DNA from: CAVVNP01 sp963800235
GTDB lineage: Bacteria > Actinomycetota > Acidimicrobiia > Acidimicrobiales > Iamiaceae
NCBI GenBank assembly: GCA_963800235.1
Contig: CAWDAD010000003.1
Span: forward strand, 496,001-560,000
Length of the DNA stretch: 64,000 nucleotides
Direction: 5' to 3'
Below, piece by piece: positions 8,922 through 17,482 of the stretch (its first letter is position 1; each line of letters opens with the position of its first letter). The notes beneath the pieces were generated by a model, which made no database searches, was not told where the DNA came from, and saw nothing but the letters and a program-made list of their open reading frames with translations. Both the position numbers and the translations under genes were made by a program.

Positions 8922-10295
8922 GTGCCCGACCGCCCCGTCGTGATCGCCTCCAACCGCGGCCCGGTGTCGTTCCGCCACCGCCCCGACGGCGAGCTGGTGG
9001 CCCGCCGGGGCGCCGGGGGCCTCGTCTCGGGACTGGCCCCGCTGGTGGTCGGCACCGGCACCACCTGGGTGGCCGCCGCCCTGTCCGAGGCCGACCGCGA
9101 GGCCGCCGCCGGCGGCACCATCGAGGCCGAGGGCTTCCGGGTGCGCACGTTGTCGATCGACCCCGCCGACCAGCACGACGCCTACGACCTCATCAGCAAC
9201 CGCACCCTCTGGTTCCTCCACCACGGCCTGTTCGCCCACGCGCGGGAACCCGTCTTCGACGCCGCCTGGCGCCGGGCGTGGGAGGGCTACCGCCGCTACA
9301 ACCGGGCCTTCGCCGAGGCGCTGGCCGACGCGGCGCCGGAGGGCGCGGCGGTGCTGGTCCAGGATCTCCACCTGGCGCTGGTGGCGCCGGCCCTGGCCGA
9401 GCTGCGCCCGGACCTGCGCGCCGCCCACTTCAGCCACACCCCCTTCGCCCCCCCGGGCGAGCTGGCCGTCCTCCCCGACGAGCACCGGCGCGAGCTGCTC
9501 GGGGCGATGGCCGCCTTCCACGCCTGCGGCTTCCACACCCGGCGCTGGGCCGACGCCTACGAGGGCTGCTGCCGGGCCGACGGCATCGCCGCCCCTCCGG
9601 CGTTCGTCTCGCCGCTCGCCCCCGACCCCGACGACCTGGCGGGCACCCTCGGCTCGGCGGCGTGCCGGCGGGCCGGCGACGAGATCGACCGCCGGCTCGG
9701 CGACCGCCGCTTCGTCGTGCGGGTCGACCGCATCGAGCTGTCGAAGAACCTGCTGCGCGGCTTCCAGGCCTTCGACGAGCTGCTCGAGCGGTCACCGCGC
9801 TGGCGGGGCCGGGTGGTGTTCGGCGCCTACGTGTACCCGTCGCGCGAGGGGCTCGAGAGCTACCGCCGCTACCGGGCCGACGTCGAGGACCTCGTCACCT
9901 CGATCAACGACCGCTGGGGCGACAGGGGCTGGCAGCCGGTCGACTACGACCCCTCCGACGACTACCCCCGCTCGGTCGCCGCCCTGGCCCGGGCCGACGT
10001 GCTGCTGGTGAACCCGATCCGGGACGGGCTCAACCTGGTCGCCATGGAGGGTGTGCTGGCCAGCCGGCGCCACGCCGCGCTGGTGCTCGGCACCGGCGCC
10101 GGGGCCTGGGACCTCCTGGGCGACGCCGCGCTCGACGTCAACCCCTACGACGTCACCGCCACCGCGGCGCGCCTCGACCAGGCCCTCTCGCTCGACGACG
10201 CCGGCCGCCGGCGCCACCACGACGCGCTGCAGGCCCTGGTGGCGGCGCGGACCCCGGCCGACTGGCTGGCCGACCAGCTCGCCGCCGCCGGCTGA
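8922..10295 (+). CDS. otsA: Trehalose-6-phosphate synthase (GT20)
   Basis: 457 residues. GT20 signatures are VIASNRGPVSF at the N-terminus, RRGAGGLVSGL (the UDP/glucose-contacting glycine loop), the phosphate-contacting RVDRIELSKNLLRGFQAF, and NPIRDGLNLVAMEG near the C-terminus. It transfers glucose from a nucleotide sugar to glucose 6-phosphate, making trehalose 6-phosphate. The phosphatase gene otsB lies tail to tail 16 bases downstream on the other strand, so the pathway is complete but split into two convergent units. An alternative is a related GT20 enzyme such as glucosylglycerol-phosphate synthase. Confidence 0.88.
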   Translation: MPDRPVVIASNRGPVSFRHRPDGELVARRGAGGLVSGLAPLVVGTGTTWVAAALSEADREAAAGGTIEAEGFRVRTLSIDPADQHDAYDLISNRTLWFLHHGLFAHAREPVFDAAWRRAWEGYRRYNRAFAEALADAAPEGAAVLVQDLHLALVAPALAELRPDLRAAHFSHTPFAPPGELAVLPDEHRRELLGAMAAFHACGFHTRRWADAYEGCCRADGIAAPPAFVSPLAPDPDDLAGTLGSAACRRAGDEIDRRLGDRRFVVRVDRIELSKNLLRGFQAFDELLERSPRWRGRVVFGAYVYPSREGLESYRRYRADVEDLVTSINDRWGDRGWQPVDYDPSDDYPRSVAALARADVLLVNPIRDGLNLVAMEGVLASRRHAALVLGTGAGAWDLLGDAALDVNPYDVTATAARLDQALSLDDAGRRRHHDALQALVAARTPADWLADQLAAAG

Positions 10296-10311
10296 CGCCG
10301 GCGCGTTCGGG

Positions 10312-11067
10312 CTAGAGCAGGCTCTGGAGCAGCTCGACCACCGCGGGCGGGCCGTCGACCACCAGATCGGCCCGCTCGAGCAGCTCGCCGGGCGCCTCGT
10401 CGCTGTCGACCGCCACCCGGATGGCCTGCAGGCCGGCGTCCACCAGCCGATCGAGCTCGTCGAAGGCGGCCAGGTCGCCCTGGTCGTCGCCGACGAAGCA
10501 GACCACGTCGAGCCCGCCGACCAGCGCCTCGATGGCGGTGTCCTTGCCGGCCTCGACGGGCGGGTGCAGCTCGACCGACATCTTGGCGGGGTGGACGAGC
10601 AGGCCCGAGCGCTTGGCCTGCTTCTCCGCCCAGGCCTCGACCTGCGGGGCCAGCTCCGGGTGGGTCCGGTAGTGGAGGGTGATCGACAGGCCCTTGTTCT
10701 CGACGGTCATCCCCGCGGGACCGCCCGAGCGCGACCCGGCCGACACGTCGTCGATGACCTCGCGCCAGGCGCCGGCGGAGGGGTGGTCGGCGCGCCGGCC
10801 CCGGTGGGAGAGCTCGAGGCCGTAGAGCCCCGAGAGGCGGAGCAGCGGGTCGTCGAGGACGCCGGCGAGGAAGGAGACCGGCCGGCCCGACACCACCGCC
10901 ACCACCGCCAGGCGGGTGGCGAGCTCGTGCAGCACCTCGACCACCCCCTCGATCGGTCGGGCCGTCGCCGGGTCGTCGACGATGGCCGAGAGCGTGCCGT
11001 CGAAGTCGCAGAACAGCCCGCTCGACCGGGGCGTCCGGCGAAGTGGTTCGAGTAGCCCGGGGGCCAT
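10312..11067 (-). CDS. otsB: Trehalose-6-phosphate phosphatase
   Basis: 251 residues, HAD superfamily. Motif I is FCDFDGTLS (residues about 19-27), motif II lies in VVSGRPVSFLAG, the cap contains MTVENKGLSITLHYR, and the acidic motif IV is CFVGDDQGDLAAF. All match OtsB. It dephosphorylates trehalose 6-phosphate to trehalose in the cytosol. It is convergent with otsA, which would let the two genes respond to separate promoters. Confidence 0.92.
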   Translation of the reverse strand: MAPGLLEPLRRTPRSSGLFCDFDGTLSAIVDDPATARPIEGVVEVLHELATRLAVVAVVSGRPVSFLAGVLDDPLLRLSGLYGLELSHRGRRADHPSAGAWREVIDDVSAGSRSGGPAGMTVENKGLSITLHYRTHPELAPQVEAWAEKQAKRSGLLVHPAKMSVELHPPVEAGKDTAIEALVGGLDVVCFVGDDQGDLAAFDELDRLVDAGLQAIRVAVDSDEAPGELLERADLVVDGPPAVVELLQSLL

Positions 11068-11083
11068 GGTGGGAAGCAGCGGA

Positions 11084-11716
11084 TCAGCCCGTCGTGCCCC
11101 GGGTGGTCGTCCCCGAGGTACCGGTGGTGCGGCCGGTCGAGGTGCCGCCGGTCGAGGTGCCGCCGGTCGAGGTGCCGCCGGCGCTGCGGTCGGTGCCGAT
11201 CACCACGGCCACGTTGGCCGGCTGGGCGTCGGGCGCCGGCAGCGGCGAGGGCATCGGGCCGACGGTGGAGTCGGGCAGCCCGAGCAGCGAGGCGATGGCG
11301 TGGGCGTCGGCCTCGTAGCCGGCCTTGTAGTACACGTGGCTCGCCGCCGCGGTGGCGGCGTCGTTCGGCGGCAGCGTGGCGTAGCCGCCCGGCGAGAGCT
11401 TGGAGGTGTTGTCGGCGCCGGCGGTCGGGATCTGGCCCCCGGTGGCGTTCAGCACCACGACCTTGACCTGGCCCGGCTGGTGGGTGGTGGGCGACGGCGG
11501 GGTCGTGGTGGTGGCGGTGGTGGTGACGTTGCCCGGGCTGGGCGTGGTCGTGGCCGAACGGGTGCTGGCGTTCTTGGCCGTGAAGCTGCCGCTGCCGGCC
11601 AGCAGCACGATGCCGACCAGCGCGGCGACGATCAGCACGATCACGCCCCGGGTGACGGCGGGGTCGGAGGGCCCGCGGCGCTCGGGAGGGCCGGGCCGCT
11701 CGGTCGGGTAGGTCAC
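11084..11716 (-). CDS. Membrane-anchored LytR_C-domain protein
   Basis: 210 residues from GTG 11716, which overlaps the stop of the DUF3263 gene as GTGA. A single membrane helix (VIVLIVAALVGIVLLAG, about residues 25-41) is followed by a Thr/Pro linker. The extracytoplasmic LytR_C domain follows (VKVVVLNATG, SHVYYKAGYEADAHAI). The tail has four near-exact GGTST repeats. LytR_C domains occur in cell-envelope proteins, and this gene order with DUF3263 is also found in mycobacteria, where the LytR_C protein VirR affects envelope and vesicle formation. An envelope role is inferred. Confidence 0.8.
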   Translation of the reverse strand: MTYPTERPGPPERRGPSDPAVTRGVIVLIVAALVGIVLLAGSGSFTAKNASTRSATTTPSPGNVTTTATTTTPPSPTTHQPGQVKVVVLNATGGQIPTAGADNTSKLSPGGYATLPPNDAATAAASHVYYKAGYEADAHAIASLLGLPDSTVGPMPSPLPAPDAQPANVAVVIGTDRSAGGTSTGGTSTGGTSTGRTTGTSGTTTRGTTG

Positions 11717-11973
11717 GTCGACGGCCTCTCGTTCACCGTGCGGGCGCCGAAGCGGGCCCGACGACGGGCGGCGCGCTGGCGGTGCAGCCGGCGGACCACC
11801 AGCGGGTCGTAGGCCATGGCGTCGGGGGACTCCAGCAGCTCGGTGAGGATCTGGTAGTAGCGGGTGCCCGACAGCTCGAACCGCTCCCGGATGGCGGTCT
11901 CCTTGACGCCCGGCTCCGCCCACCAGGTCCGCTCGAAGTCGAGGATGGCCTTGTCACGTTCGGTCAGCGGCAC
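11713..11973 (-). CDS. DUF3263 family protein
   Basis: 86 residues from GTG 11973, chosen because the conserved family sequence LTERDKAILDFERTWW begins right after it; a TTG at 12009 would add 12 residues. The remainder (AIRERFELSGTRYYQILTEL) looks like a helix-turn-helix. The C-terminus is strongly basic (RLHRQRAARRRARFG). A small DNA-binding regulator is inferred. It is translationally coupled to the LytR_C gene, which it may control. Confidence 0.82.
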   Translation of the reverse strand: MPLTERDKAILDFERTWWAEPGVKETAIRERFELSGTRYYQILTELLESPDAMAYDPLVVRRLHRQRAARRRARFGARTVNERPST

Positions 11974-12030
11974 CCGGTCAGCCTGCTCGTCGGCCCGTGG
12001 TGGATGCAAGCACCCTCGGCCAGCGCCCCT

Positions 12031-12050
12031 CCCGCCGTGCCGGCGGCGGG
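12031..12050 (-). terminator. Hairpin between the pilin-like and DUF3263 genes
   Basis: Perfect 7-bp stem CCCGCCG/CGGCGGG with a 6-base loop, in the 67-base gap after the pilin-like gene. It probably terminates that transcript. Confidence 0.4.
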
Positions 12051-12076
12051 CACCCGAGCTCGCACGCCCCAGCCAC

Positions 12077-12499
12077 CTACGGGCACACCCGGAGGTCGCG
12101 GGAGCGGATGGCGGCGGTGCCGTCGGGGCCGACCACCACCTCGTAGTACGCGGGCCGGCTGCTCAGGTAGTGGCCGGCGATCAGCTCGTCGGTCGTCAGC
12201 GGGTGGCCCTCGAGCTGGCTGCCGATCGACTCGGCCTGGGTCAACGCGGCCTTCTCGGTACGGCAGGCGACCTCGGCCGCCGCCGCCGGCGCCGAGGGCA
12301 GGGCCGATCCCGTCCCGGCCGGCGAGGGCGTCGACGTCGAGGCGGGCAGGCCGGCGGTGTCCACGGCCCGGTCGGTCGTCTCCTGCTCGTGGCGCACCAC
12401 CGCCACCGCCACCGCCGCCATGACGCCCAGGGTCACCACCACGAGCAGCAGCCCGAGCAGGCTCGCGCCCTGCTGGCCCGTACCCGTCGGCTCCCCCAC
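12077..12499 (-). CDS. Small membrane protein with prepilin-like N-terminus
   Basis: 140 residues from GTG 12499. The N-terminus GQQGASLLGLLLVVVTLGV resembles a class III prepilin: a short leader ending in Gly, then a long hydrophobic helix. The usual Glu at mature position 5 is replaced by Gly. A Ser/Thr/Pro/Ala linker follows, then an extracytoplasmic domain with cysteines near residue 85 and at the penultimate position, able to form a disulfide. A minor pilin or pseudopilin is possible; a simple anchored secreted domain is the alternative. No pilus assembly genes are nearby. Confidence 0.6.
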   Translation of the reverse strand: MGEPTGTGQQGASLLGLLLVVVTLGVMAAVAVAVVRHEQETTDRAVDTAGLPASTSTPSPAGTGSALPSAPAAAAEVACRTEKAALTQAESIGSQLEGHPLTTDELIAGHYLSSRPAYYEVVVGPDGTAAIRSRDLRVCP

Positions 12500-12505
12500 G
12501 GGGCC

Positions 12506-12511
12506 ACGCTA
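12506..12511 (-). promoter_or_regulatory. Candidate -10 box, leaderless start of the pilin-like gene
   Basis: Read on the minus strand: TAGCGT, then 6 bases, then the GTG start at 12499. Confidence 0.45.
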
Positions 12512-12565
12512 GGCCGGGCGGGGGCGGCCGGTCCGACGGCCGTCAGGCGGATCGGCACGGGGCCG

Positions 12566-12982
12566 TCAGACGACCCGCAGGGTCACCTCGATGTTGCCGC
12601 GGGTGGCGTTGGAGTACGGGCACACCGCGTGGGCCCGCTCGACCAGCTGCTGGGCCGTGACGTCGTCGAGGTTGGGCGCGTGGACGTCGAGCTCGACCTC
12701 GAGGCCGAAGCCGCCGTCGTCGGTGGCCCCGATGCCCACGCTGGCGGAGACCTCGGTGCCCTCGACGTCGAGGCCGTCCGTGCCGGCCACCAGCTTGAGC
12801 GCCGAGTGGAAGCAGGCGGCGTAGCCCACCGCGAACAGCTGCTCGGGGTTGGTCGCCCCGCCCGGCCCGCCCATCTCGGTGGGGATGCGCAGGTCGAGGT
12901 CGAGCTGGCCGTCCTCGCTGGTGGCGTGGCCGTTGCGACCGTCACCGGTGGCGGTGGCGACGGCGGTGTAGAGGACGTTCAC
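12566..12982 (-). CDS. Organic hydroperoxide resistance protein (Ohr/OsmC family)
   Basis: 138 residues from GTG 12982, supported by a GGAGG ribosome-binding site 8 bases upstream. The Ohr signature includes VLYTAVATATGDGRNG, FAVGYAACFHSALKL (peroxidatic Cys) and AHAVCPYSNATRGNI (resolving Cys). The enzyme reduces organic and fatty-acid hydroperoxides with thiol reductants in the cytosol. No OhrR-like regulator is adjacent. It is divergent from the GH3 gene. Confidence 0.93.
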   Translation of the reverse strand: MNVLYTAVATATGDGRNGHATSEDGQLDLDLRIPTEMGGPGGATNPEQLFAVGYAACFHSALKLVAGTDGLDVEGTEVSASVGIGATDDGGFGLEVELDVHAPNLDDVTAQQLVERAHAVCPYSNATRGNIEVTLRVV

Positions 12983-13092
12983 GGATGTTCCCTCCGGTCG
13001 ACGACGGGCCGTGCAACCCCCGGTCCCCGGGTCCTGTTCCCGGGCGGTGCGACCCCGGCGGCACGTGCCGGGAACCGGCCAAGATGGCGCCC

Positions 13093-15303
13093 ATGACCAC
13101 CACCCCCTTCGAGCTGGCCGTCGAGCAGGTGCGCGCCGGCGCCGATCCCGCCGACGAGGCCGCCGGGCTGGTGGCGCAGATGACCCCCGACGAGCAGCGG
13201 TGGTGCCTCGACGGCGACCTGCCGTTCTGGGCCGGGCTCGGCGACATGGGACGCGGCGGCTACCACCGGCGCACCTTCCCCGCGGCACGGGTGGAGCGGC
13301 TCGGCATCCCCGGCTTCGCCTTCTCCGACGGTCCCCGGGGCGTGGTGATCGGGCCGGCGACCTGCTTCCCGGTGAGCATGGCCCGGGGCGCCACCTGGGA
13401 CCTCGACCTCGAGGAGCGGATCGGCGACGCCATCGGCACCGAGCTCCGCGCCGTCGGCGCCGACCTGTACGGCGGGGTGTGCATCAACGTCCTGCGCCAC
13501 CCCGCGTGGGGACGGGCCCAGGAGACCTACGGCGAGGACCCGTTCCACGTCGGCGAGATGGGCGCCGCCCTCACCCGGGGGGTGCAGCGCCACACCATGG
13601 CGTGCGTGAAGCACTTCGCCGCCAACTCGATGGAGAACGCCCGCTTCACCGTCGACGTCACCATCGACGAGGCCGCCCTGCACGAGGTGTTCCTCCCCCA
13701 CTTCCGTCGCGTCGTCGACGAGGGCGTGGCCGCGGTGATGAGCGCCTACAACTCCGTGAACGGCGAATGGTGCGGGCAGAACCGGGAGCTGCTCACCGAC
13801 GTGCTGCGCGACGAGTGGGGCTTCGAGGGGATCGTCATCTCCGACTGGATCGCCGGCGTGCGCGACGCCGGCCGCTCGGTGCACGCCGGGCTCGACGTCG
13901 AGATGCCGTACCGCATGGTGCGCGCCCGCGACCTCGAGCACGACCTGGAGGCGGGCGGGACCGATGCCGAGGAGGTGGCGGCCACCGCGACGCGGGTGGT
14001 CGCCACCCAGCTGCGGTGGGCCGACCGCCTCGACCGCCCGGCGGTGGGGCTCGACGTGCTGGCCCGGCCCGAGCACCGGGCGCTGGCCCGGGAGGCCGCC
14101 ACCCGCTCGGTCGTGCTGCTGCGCAACGAGGACGTGGACGGCCGACCGGCGCTGCCGATCGACGCGGGGGCGATCGGCCGCGTGACGGTCGTCGGCCGGT
14201 TGGCGGCGGTGCCGAACCTCGGCGACGGCGGGTCGAGCGACGTGTGGGCACCGTCCGCCGTGACCCCCCTCGAGGGGCTGCGCGCCGCCCTCGAACCGGG
14301 CGTCGAGGTGGTCCACCACGAGGGCGCCGACCCGGCCGCCGCGGCCGAGGTGGCGGCCGACGCCGACGTCACCGTGGTCGTCGTCGGCTACACCAAGGCG
14401 GACGAGGGCGAGTACATCGGGCCGAGCGCCACCGACCACCTCCGCCACCTCATGCCCGGCCCCGACGACCCCGCCCTGGCCGCCGCCTTCGAGGCGCGGG
14501 TCGAGGCCGATCCCCACAACGCCTTCCGCCCCGTGCTGGCCCAGCCGACCGCCGGCACCGAGGGCGACGACGACCGCACCGGCTTCGCGGCGGGCGGCGA
14601 CCGCGAGTCGTTGCGGCTCCACCCGAACGACGAGGAGCTGATCCGCGCCGTGGCCGCCGCCAACCCCCGCACCGTCGTGGCCGTGGTGGCCGGCAGCGCG
14701 GTGGTGGTCGAGCCGTGGCGGGACGCCCCGGCGGCCGTCGTCCAGTCCTGGTACGCGGGCATGGAGGGCGGCCACGCGCTGGCCGACGTGCTGCTCGGCC
14801 GGGCCGAGCCGTCCGGCCGGCTGCCGTTCACGGTGCCGACCGACCCGGAGCACCTGCCGCCCTTCGACCGGGACGCCACCACCTGCACCTACGACCGCTG
14901 GCACGGCTACTGGCTGCTCCAGCGCGACGGTCACGCACCCGCGTTCCCCTTCGGCTTCGGGCTCAGCTACACCGACCTGGCCATCGAGTCCGCCTCCGCC
15001 GAGGTCGCCGACGGCCGGATCGTGGTCGAGGCGGTGGTCGCGGACCGGGGCGCCCGCCCCGGCGTCGAGGTGGTGCAGATCTACCTGGGCGCGGCCGGCG
15101 AGCCCCGGAAGCTGGTCGGCTTCGCCCGGGTCGAGGTGGCCGCCGGCGAACGGAGGCCGGTCACCGTCGAGGTGCCCGTCGGGCGGGCGGCCCGGCGCGA
15201 CGTGGAGGCCCACGCCTGGCGGCCCGCGTCGGGTCCGCACCAGGTGGTGGTGGCCCGCCACGCCGCCGACCCCGACGGCCACCAGCTCACCGTCGAGCTC
15301 TAG
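13093..15303 (+). CDS. Glycoside hydrolase family 3 (beta-glucosidase-like)
   Basis: 736 residues from ATG 13093; an in-frame ATG at 13084 is equally possible. The GH3 N-domain shows GFAFSDGPRGV, AQETYGEDPFHVGEM, CVKHFAANSMENAR and the nucleophile segment GIVISDWIAGV (Asp near residue 250). The C-domain shows RSVVLLRNED, VVGRLAAVPNLGDGGSS and SWYAGMEGGHALADVLLG, ending in an FN3-like module. There is no signal peptide, so it acts inside the cell, hydrolysing beta-linked glucosides or imported oligosaccharides. The acid/base residue was not assigned. Confidence 0.92.
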   Translation: MTTTPFELAVEQVRAGADPADEAAGLVAQMTPDEQRWCLDGDLPFWAGLGDMGRGGYHRRTFPAARVERLGIPGFAFSDGPRGVVIGPATCFPVSMARGATWDLDLEERIGDAIGTELRAVGADLYGGVCINVLRHPAWGRAQETYGEDPFHVGEMGAALTRGVQRHTMACVKHFAANSMENARFTVDVTIDEAALHEVFLPHFRRVVDEGVAAVMSAYNSVNGEWCGQNRELLTDVLRDEWGFEGIVISDWIAGVRDAGRSVHAGLDVEMPYRMVRARDLEHDLEAGGTDAEEVAATATRVVATQLRWADRLDRPAVGLDVLARPEHRALAREAATRSVVLLRNEDVDGRPALPIDAGAIGRVTVVGRLAAVPNLGDGGSSDVWAPSAVTPLEGLRAALEPGVEVVHHEGADPAAAAEVAADADVTVVVVGYTKADEGEYIGPSATDHLRHLMPGPDDPALAAAFEARVEADPHNAFRPVLAQPTAGTEGDDDRTGFAAGGDRESLRLHPNDEELIRAVAAANPRTVVAVVAGSAVVVEPWRDAPAAVVQSWYAGMEGGHALADVLLGRAEPSGRLPFTVPTDPEHLPPFDRDATTCTYDRWHGYWLLQRDGHAPAFPFGFGLSYTDLAIESASAEVADGRIVVEAVVADRGARPGVEVVQIYLGAAGEPRKLVGFARVEVAAGERRPVTVEVPVGRAARRDVEAHAWRPASGPHQVVVARHAADPDGHQLTVEL

Positions 15304-15317
15304 GTCGGGCCGGAGGT

Positions 15318-15354
15318 CGGTCCCTCGTGCCGGCGCGCCGTCGGCGAGGGGCCG
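15318..15354. terminator. Bidirectional terminator between GH3 and ferredoxin genes
   Basis: Arms CGGTCCCTCG and CGAGGGGCCG pair over 10 bases with one G-U. They lie in the 55-base gap between two convergent stop codons. Confidence 0.6.
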
Positions 15355-15358
15355 GGCA

Positions 15359-15553
15359 TCACTCCTCGACGGCGATGGCGTACTCGGGGCAGTTGTCGGC
15401 GGCCAGGCGGGCCGCCTCCTCCTGGCCGGCGGGCACCTCGCCGTCGACCTTCAGCACCGCGTAGCCCTCGTCATCGCTGTCGAACAGCTCGGGGGCGAGG
15501 GCGTAGCAGCGGCCGTGGCCCTCGCAGGCGGACGAGTCGAGGGTGATGCGCAT
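15359..15553 (-). CDS. [3Fe-4S]-type ferredoxin, P450 redox partner
   Basis: 64 residues. Cysteines occur as CEGHGRC near the N-terminus and NCPEYAI near the C-terminus; the first motif has His where a fourth Cys would be. This three-Cys pattern is the actinobacterial P450-associated ferredoxin. Its ATG shares one base with the stop of the P450 gene (TGATG), so the two are co-translated and the protein very likely donates electrons to that P450. No ferredoxin reductase is in the neighbourhood. Confidence 0.92.
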   Translation of the reverse strand: MRITLDSSACEGHGRCYALAPELFDSDDEGYAVLKVDGEVPAGQEEAARLAADNCPEYAIAVEE

Positions 15554-16770
15554 CAGGAACCTCCCGGGTTCGTGGCCAGCAGGCGGACGGGGAGCGAGCG
15601 GGGGCCGCGGACCTGGCCGGTGGACCAGCGCACGGCGGTCGGGTCGGCCAGCTCGAAGTCGGGGATGCGGCGGAGCCACTCGTCGAGGGCGACGGTGAGC
15701 TCGAGCCGGGCCAGGTTGGAGCCGAGGCAGCGATGGATGCCGAGGCCGAAGGCCAGGTGGCGGTTGCGGGCCCGGTCGATGACGAACTCGTCGGCCCGCT
15801 CGAAGGCCTCGGGGTCGCGGTTGGCAGCCGGGAACGGCAGCAGCACCCAGTCGCGCTCACCCAGCTGCTGACCGCCGACCTCGACGGGCTCGGCGACCAG
15901 CCGGGCCATGGTGACCGGGGCGTAGAAGCGCAGCAGCTCCTCGACCGCGGTGGGCAGCAGGTCGGGCTCGGCGACCAGGCGGCGGCGGTCGTCGGGGTGC
16001 TGGGCGAGGTGCCAGAGGCTGGCGCCGATGGCCGACCAGGTGGTGTCGATGCCGGCGAGGAGCAGCAGGGCCAGGGTGCCGCCGATGTGGTCGTTGCTGA
16101 GCGGCTCGCCGTCGACCTCGAGGCCGAGCAGGTAGCCGACCAGGTCGTCGCGCGGGTGCTGGCGGTGGTCCTCGATCACCCGGCTCAGGTAGGTGTCCAT
16201 CCGATCGTCCTCGTGGACCGTGCCGGCGTGCTGACCGGGCTCCTCGAGGATGCGCTGGATGAAACCGCGGAAGATGTCGCCGTCCTCGCGGGGGACGCCG
16301 AGCATCTCGGCGATGACCCGCACGGGGACGTGCCGGGTGTAGGCGGAGGCGGCGTCGACCACGTCCTCGCCGGAGCCGAGCAGGTCGTCGAGCAGCTCGC
16401 GGCAGGTCTGGCGGGTGGCCGGCTCCCACGTGTCGATCTGCTTGGGCGCGAAGGCGGGCAGCAGCAGGCGACGGGCCAGGGCGTGGAAGGGCGGGTCGGA
16501 GGTGATCGGCGGGGCGTACCCCATCGGCGCCAGGCCCACCGGACGGTCGGGGTTGACGATCACGCCCTCCGAGCTGAAGTGCTCGGTGTCGTGGGCGATG
16601 GCGGAGACATCGGCGTGGCGGGTCGGCAGCCAGGTTCCGCCGTTGCGCTCCGAGTGGGCGACCGGGCAGGTGGCCCGCAGCCGGTCCCAGATCTCCGGTG
16701 CCGCCTCGGCGTAGGCCGGGTCGGTGTGGTCGAAGTCGGTCGCCCAGTCGGCGACAGGTGTGCGCTCCAT
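15553..16770 (-). CDS. Cytochrome P450
   Basis: 405 residues, a normal soluble bacterial P450. The I-helix oxygen-activation motif is LLLAGIDTTWSAI (about residue 240), the ExxR motif is AVEELLRF, and the haem-ligand loop is FGLGIHRCLGSNLAR (Cys near residue 352). The substrate is unknown. The neighbours (ferredoxin downstream; a non-haem di-iron hydroxylase and a TetR upstream) suggest oxidation of a hydrophobic compound such as a fatty acid, terpenoid or steroid, under TetR control. Confidence 0.95.
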   Translation of the reverse strand: MERTPVADWATDFDHTDPAYAEAAPEIWDRLRATCPVAHSERNGGTWLPTRHADVSAIAHDTEHFSSEGVIVNPDRPVGLAPMGYAPPITSDPPFHALARRLLLPAFAPKQIDTWEPATRQTCRELLDDLLGSGEDVVDAASAYTRHVPVRVIAEMLGVPREDGDIFRGFIQRILEEPGQHAGTVHEDDRMDTYLSRVIEDHRQHPRDDLVGYLLGLEVDGEPLSNDHIGGTLALLLLAGIDTTWSAIGASLWHLAQHPDDRRRLVAEPDLLPTAVEELLRFYAPVTMARLVAEPVEVGGQQLGERDWVLLPFPAANRDPEAFERADEFVIDRARNRHLAFGLGIHRCLGSNLARLELTVALDEWLRRIPDFELADPTAVRWSTGQVRGPRSLPVRLLATNPGGS

Positions 16771-16834
16771 CACCGCCAGCTTGGCACCTGGGCTGATCGG
16801 GACCGCAGCTCGGGCGGGCCGGACGGACCGGCGC

Positions 16835-17482
16835 TCAGTCGGCCGGGGCGACCGAGGCGAAGGCCCGGGCCCGGTCGATCGCCGCGGTCCGGTCGCTGAC
16901 CTCGGGCGTGCCCACCAGCTCGTAGTCGGCGGCGAGCTCCGGTCGCACCTCGCCGTCGACGTCGAGCAGCCACGGCAGGGCGAGGCGGCGCGGCACCCGG
17001 ACCCGCTCGGGCCGTTCGAAGGTGCCGAAGACCCGGTCCCAGACGGCGGTGCTGACGCCGTGGTTGGCCATGGGGTGGCCGAAGTGGTGGTGGAAGTGGT
17101 GCCGCCGGACGAAGCGGGCGTAGCGGCTGCGGGGCGGGCGGAGGTGGGCCATGGCATGGCGCAGTTCGTAGTGGGCGTAGCCGAGGACCCAGCCCGCCGG
17201 GAGCGCCACCGCCCCCACCGGGCCGGCCACCAGCCAGCCCGCAGGCCCGAGCACGGTCGCCCCGACGAGCAGCATGCCGGCCCAGCTGAGCAGCAGCAGC
17301 CGGTCGTACTGCCACACGGCTCGGACGTGGTGCTCGAGGTGCTGGCGGCTCATGATCCCCCGGCCGTGGAGCTCGTGCATGGCGAAGCGGTGCAGCAGGT
17401 ACTCGGCAAGGGTCCAGGTGGCGGCGCCGGCGAGCAGGGCGACGGCGACGGTGAGCAGGGTCGAGGCGGCGGCCACCGTCAC
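16835..17482 (-). CDS. Fatty-acid hydroxylase/sterol desaturase superfamily membrane protein
   Basis: 215 residues from GTG 17482, which overlaps the tetR stop as GTGA. Membrane helices flank His clusters typical of integral-membrane di-iron hydroxylases: EYLLHRFAMHELH, SRQHLEHHVR, ELRHAMAHL and RRHHFHHHFGHPMANHG. This superfamily uses oxygen to hydroxylate or desaturate lipids, sterols or carotenoids. The co-transcribed P450 and ferredoxin point to a common lipophilic substrate. The closest recognisable style is the fatty-acid/carotene hydroxylase branch; the exact substrate is open. Confidence 0.85.
   Translation of the reverse strand: MTVAAASTLLTVAVALLAGAATWTLAEYLLHRFAMHELHGRGIMSRQHLEHHVRAVWQYDRLLLLSWAGMLLVGATVLGPAGWLVAGPVGAVALPAGWVLGYAHYELRHAMAHLRPPRSRYARFVRRHHFHHHFGHPMANHGVSTAVWDRVFGTFERPERVRVPRRLALPWLLDVDGEVRPELAADYELVGTPEVSDRTAAIDRARAFASVAPAD

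Noticed and set aside
12979..15282. 767-codon minus-strand open frame
   Set aside because: Antisense shadow of the GH3 gene, whose family motifs are unmistakable on the plus strand.
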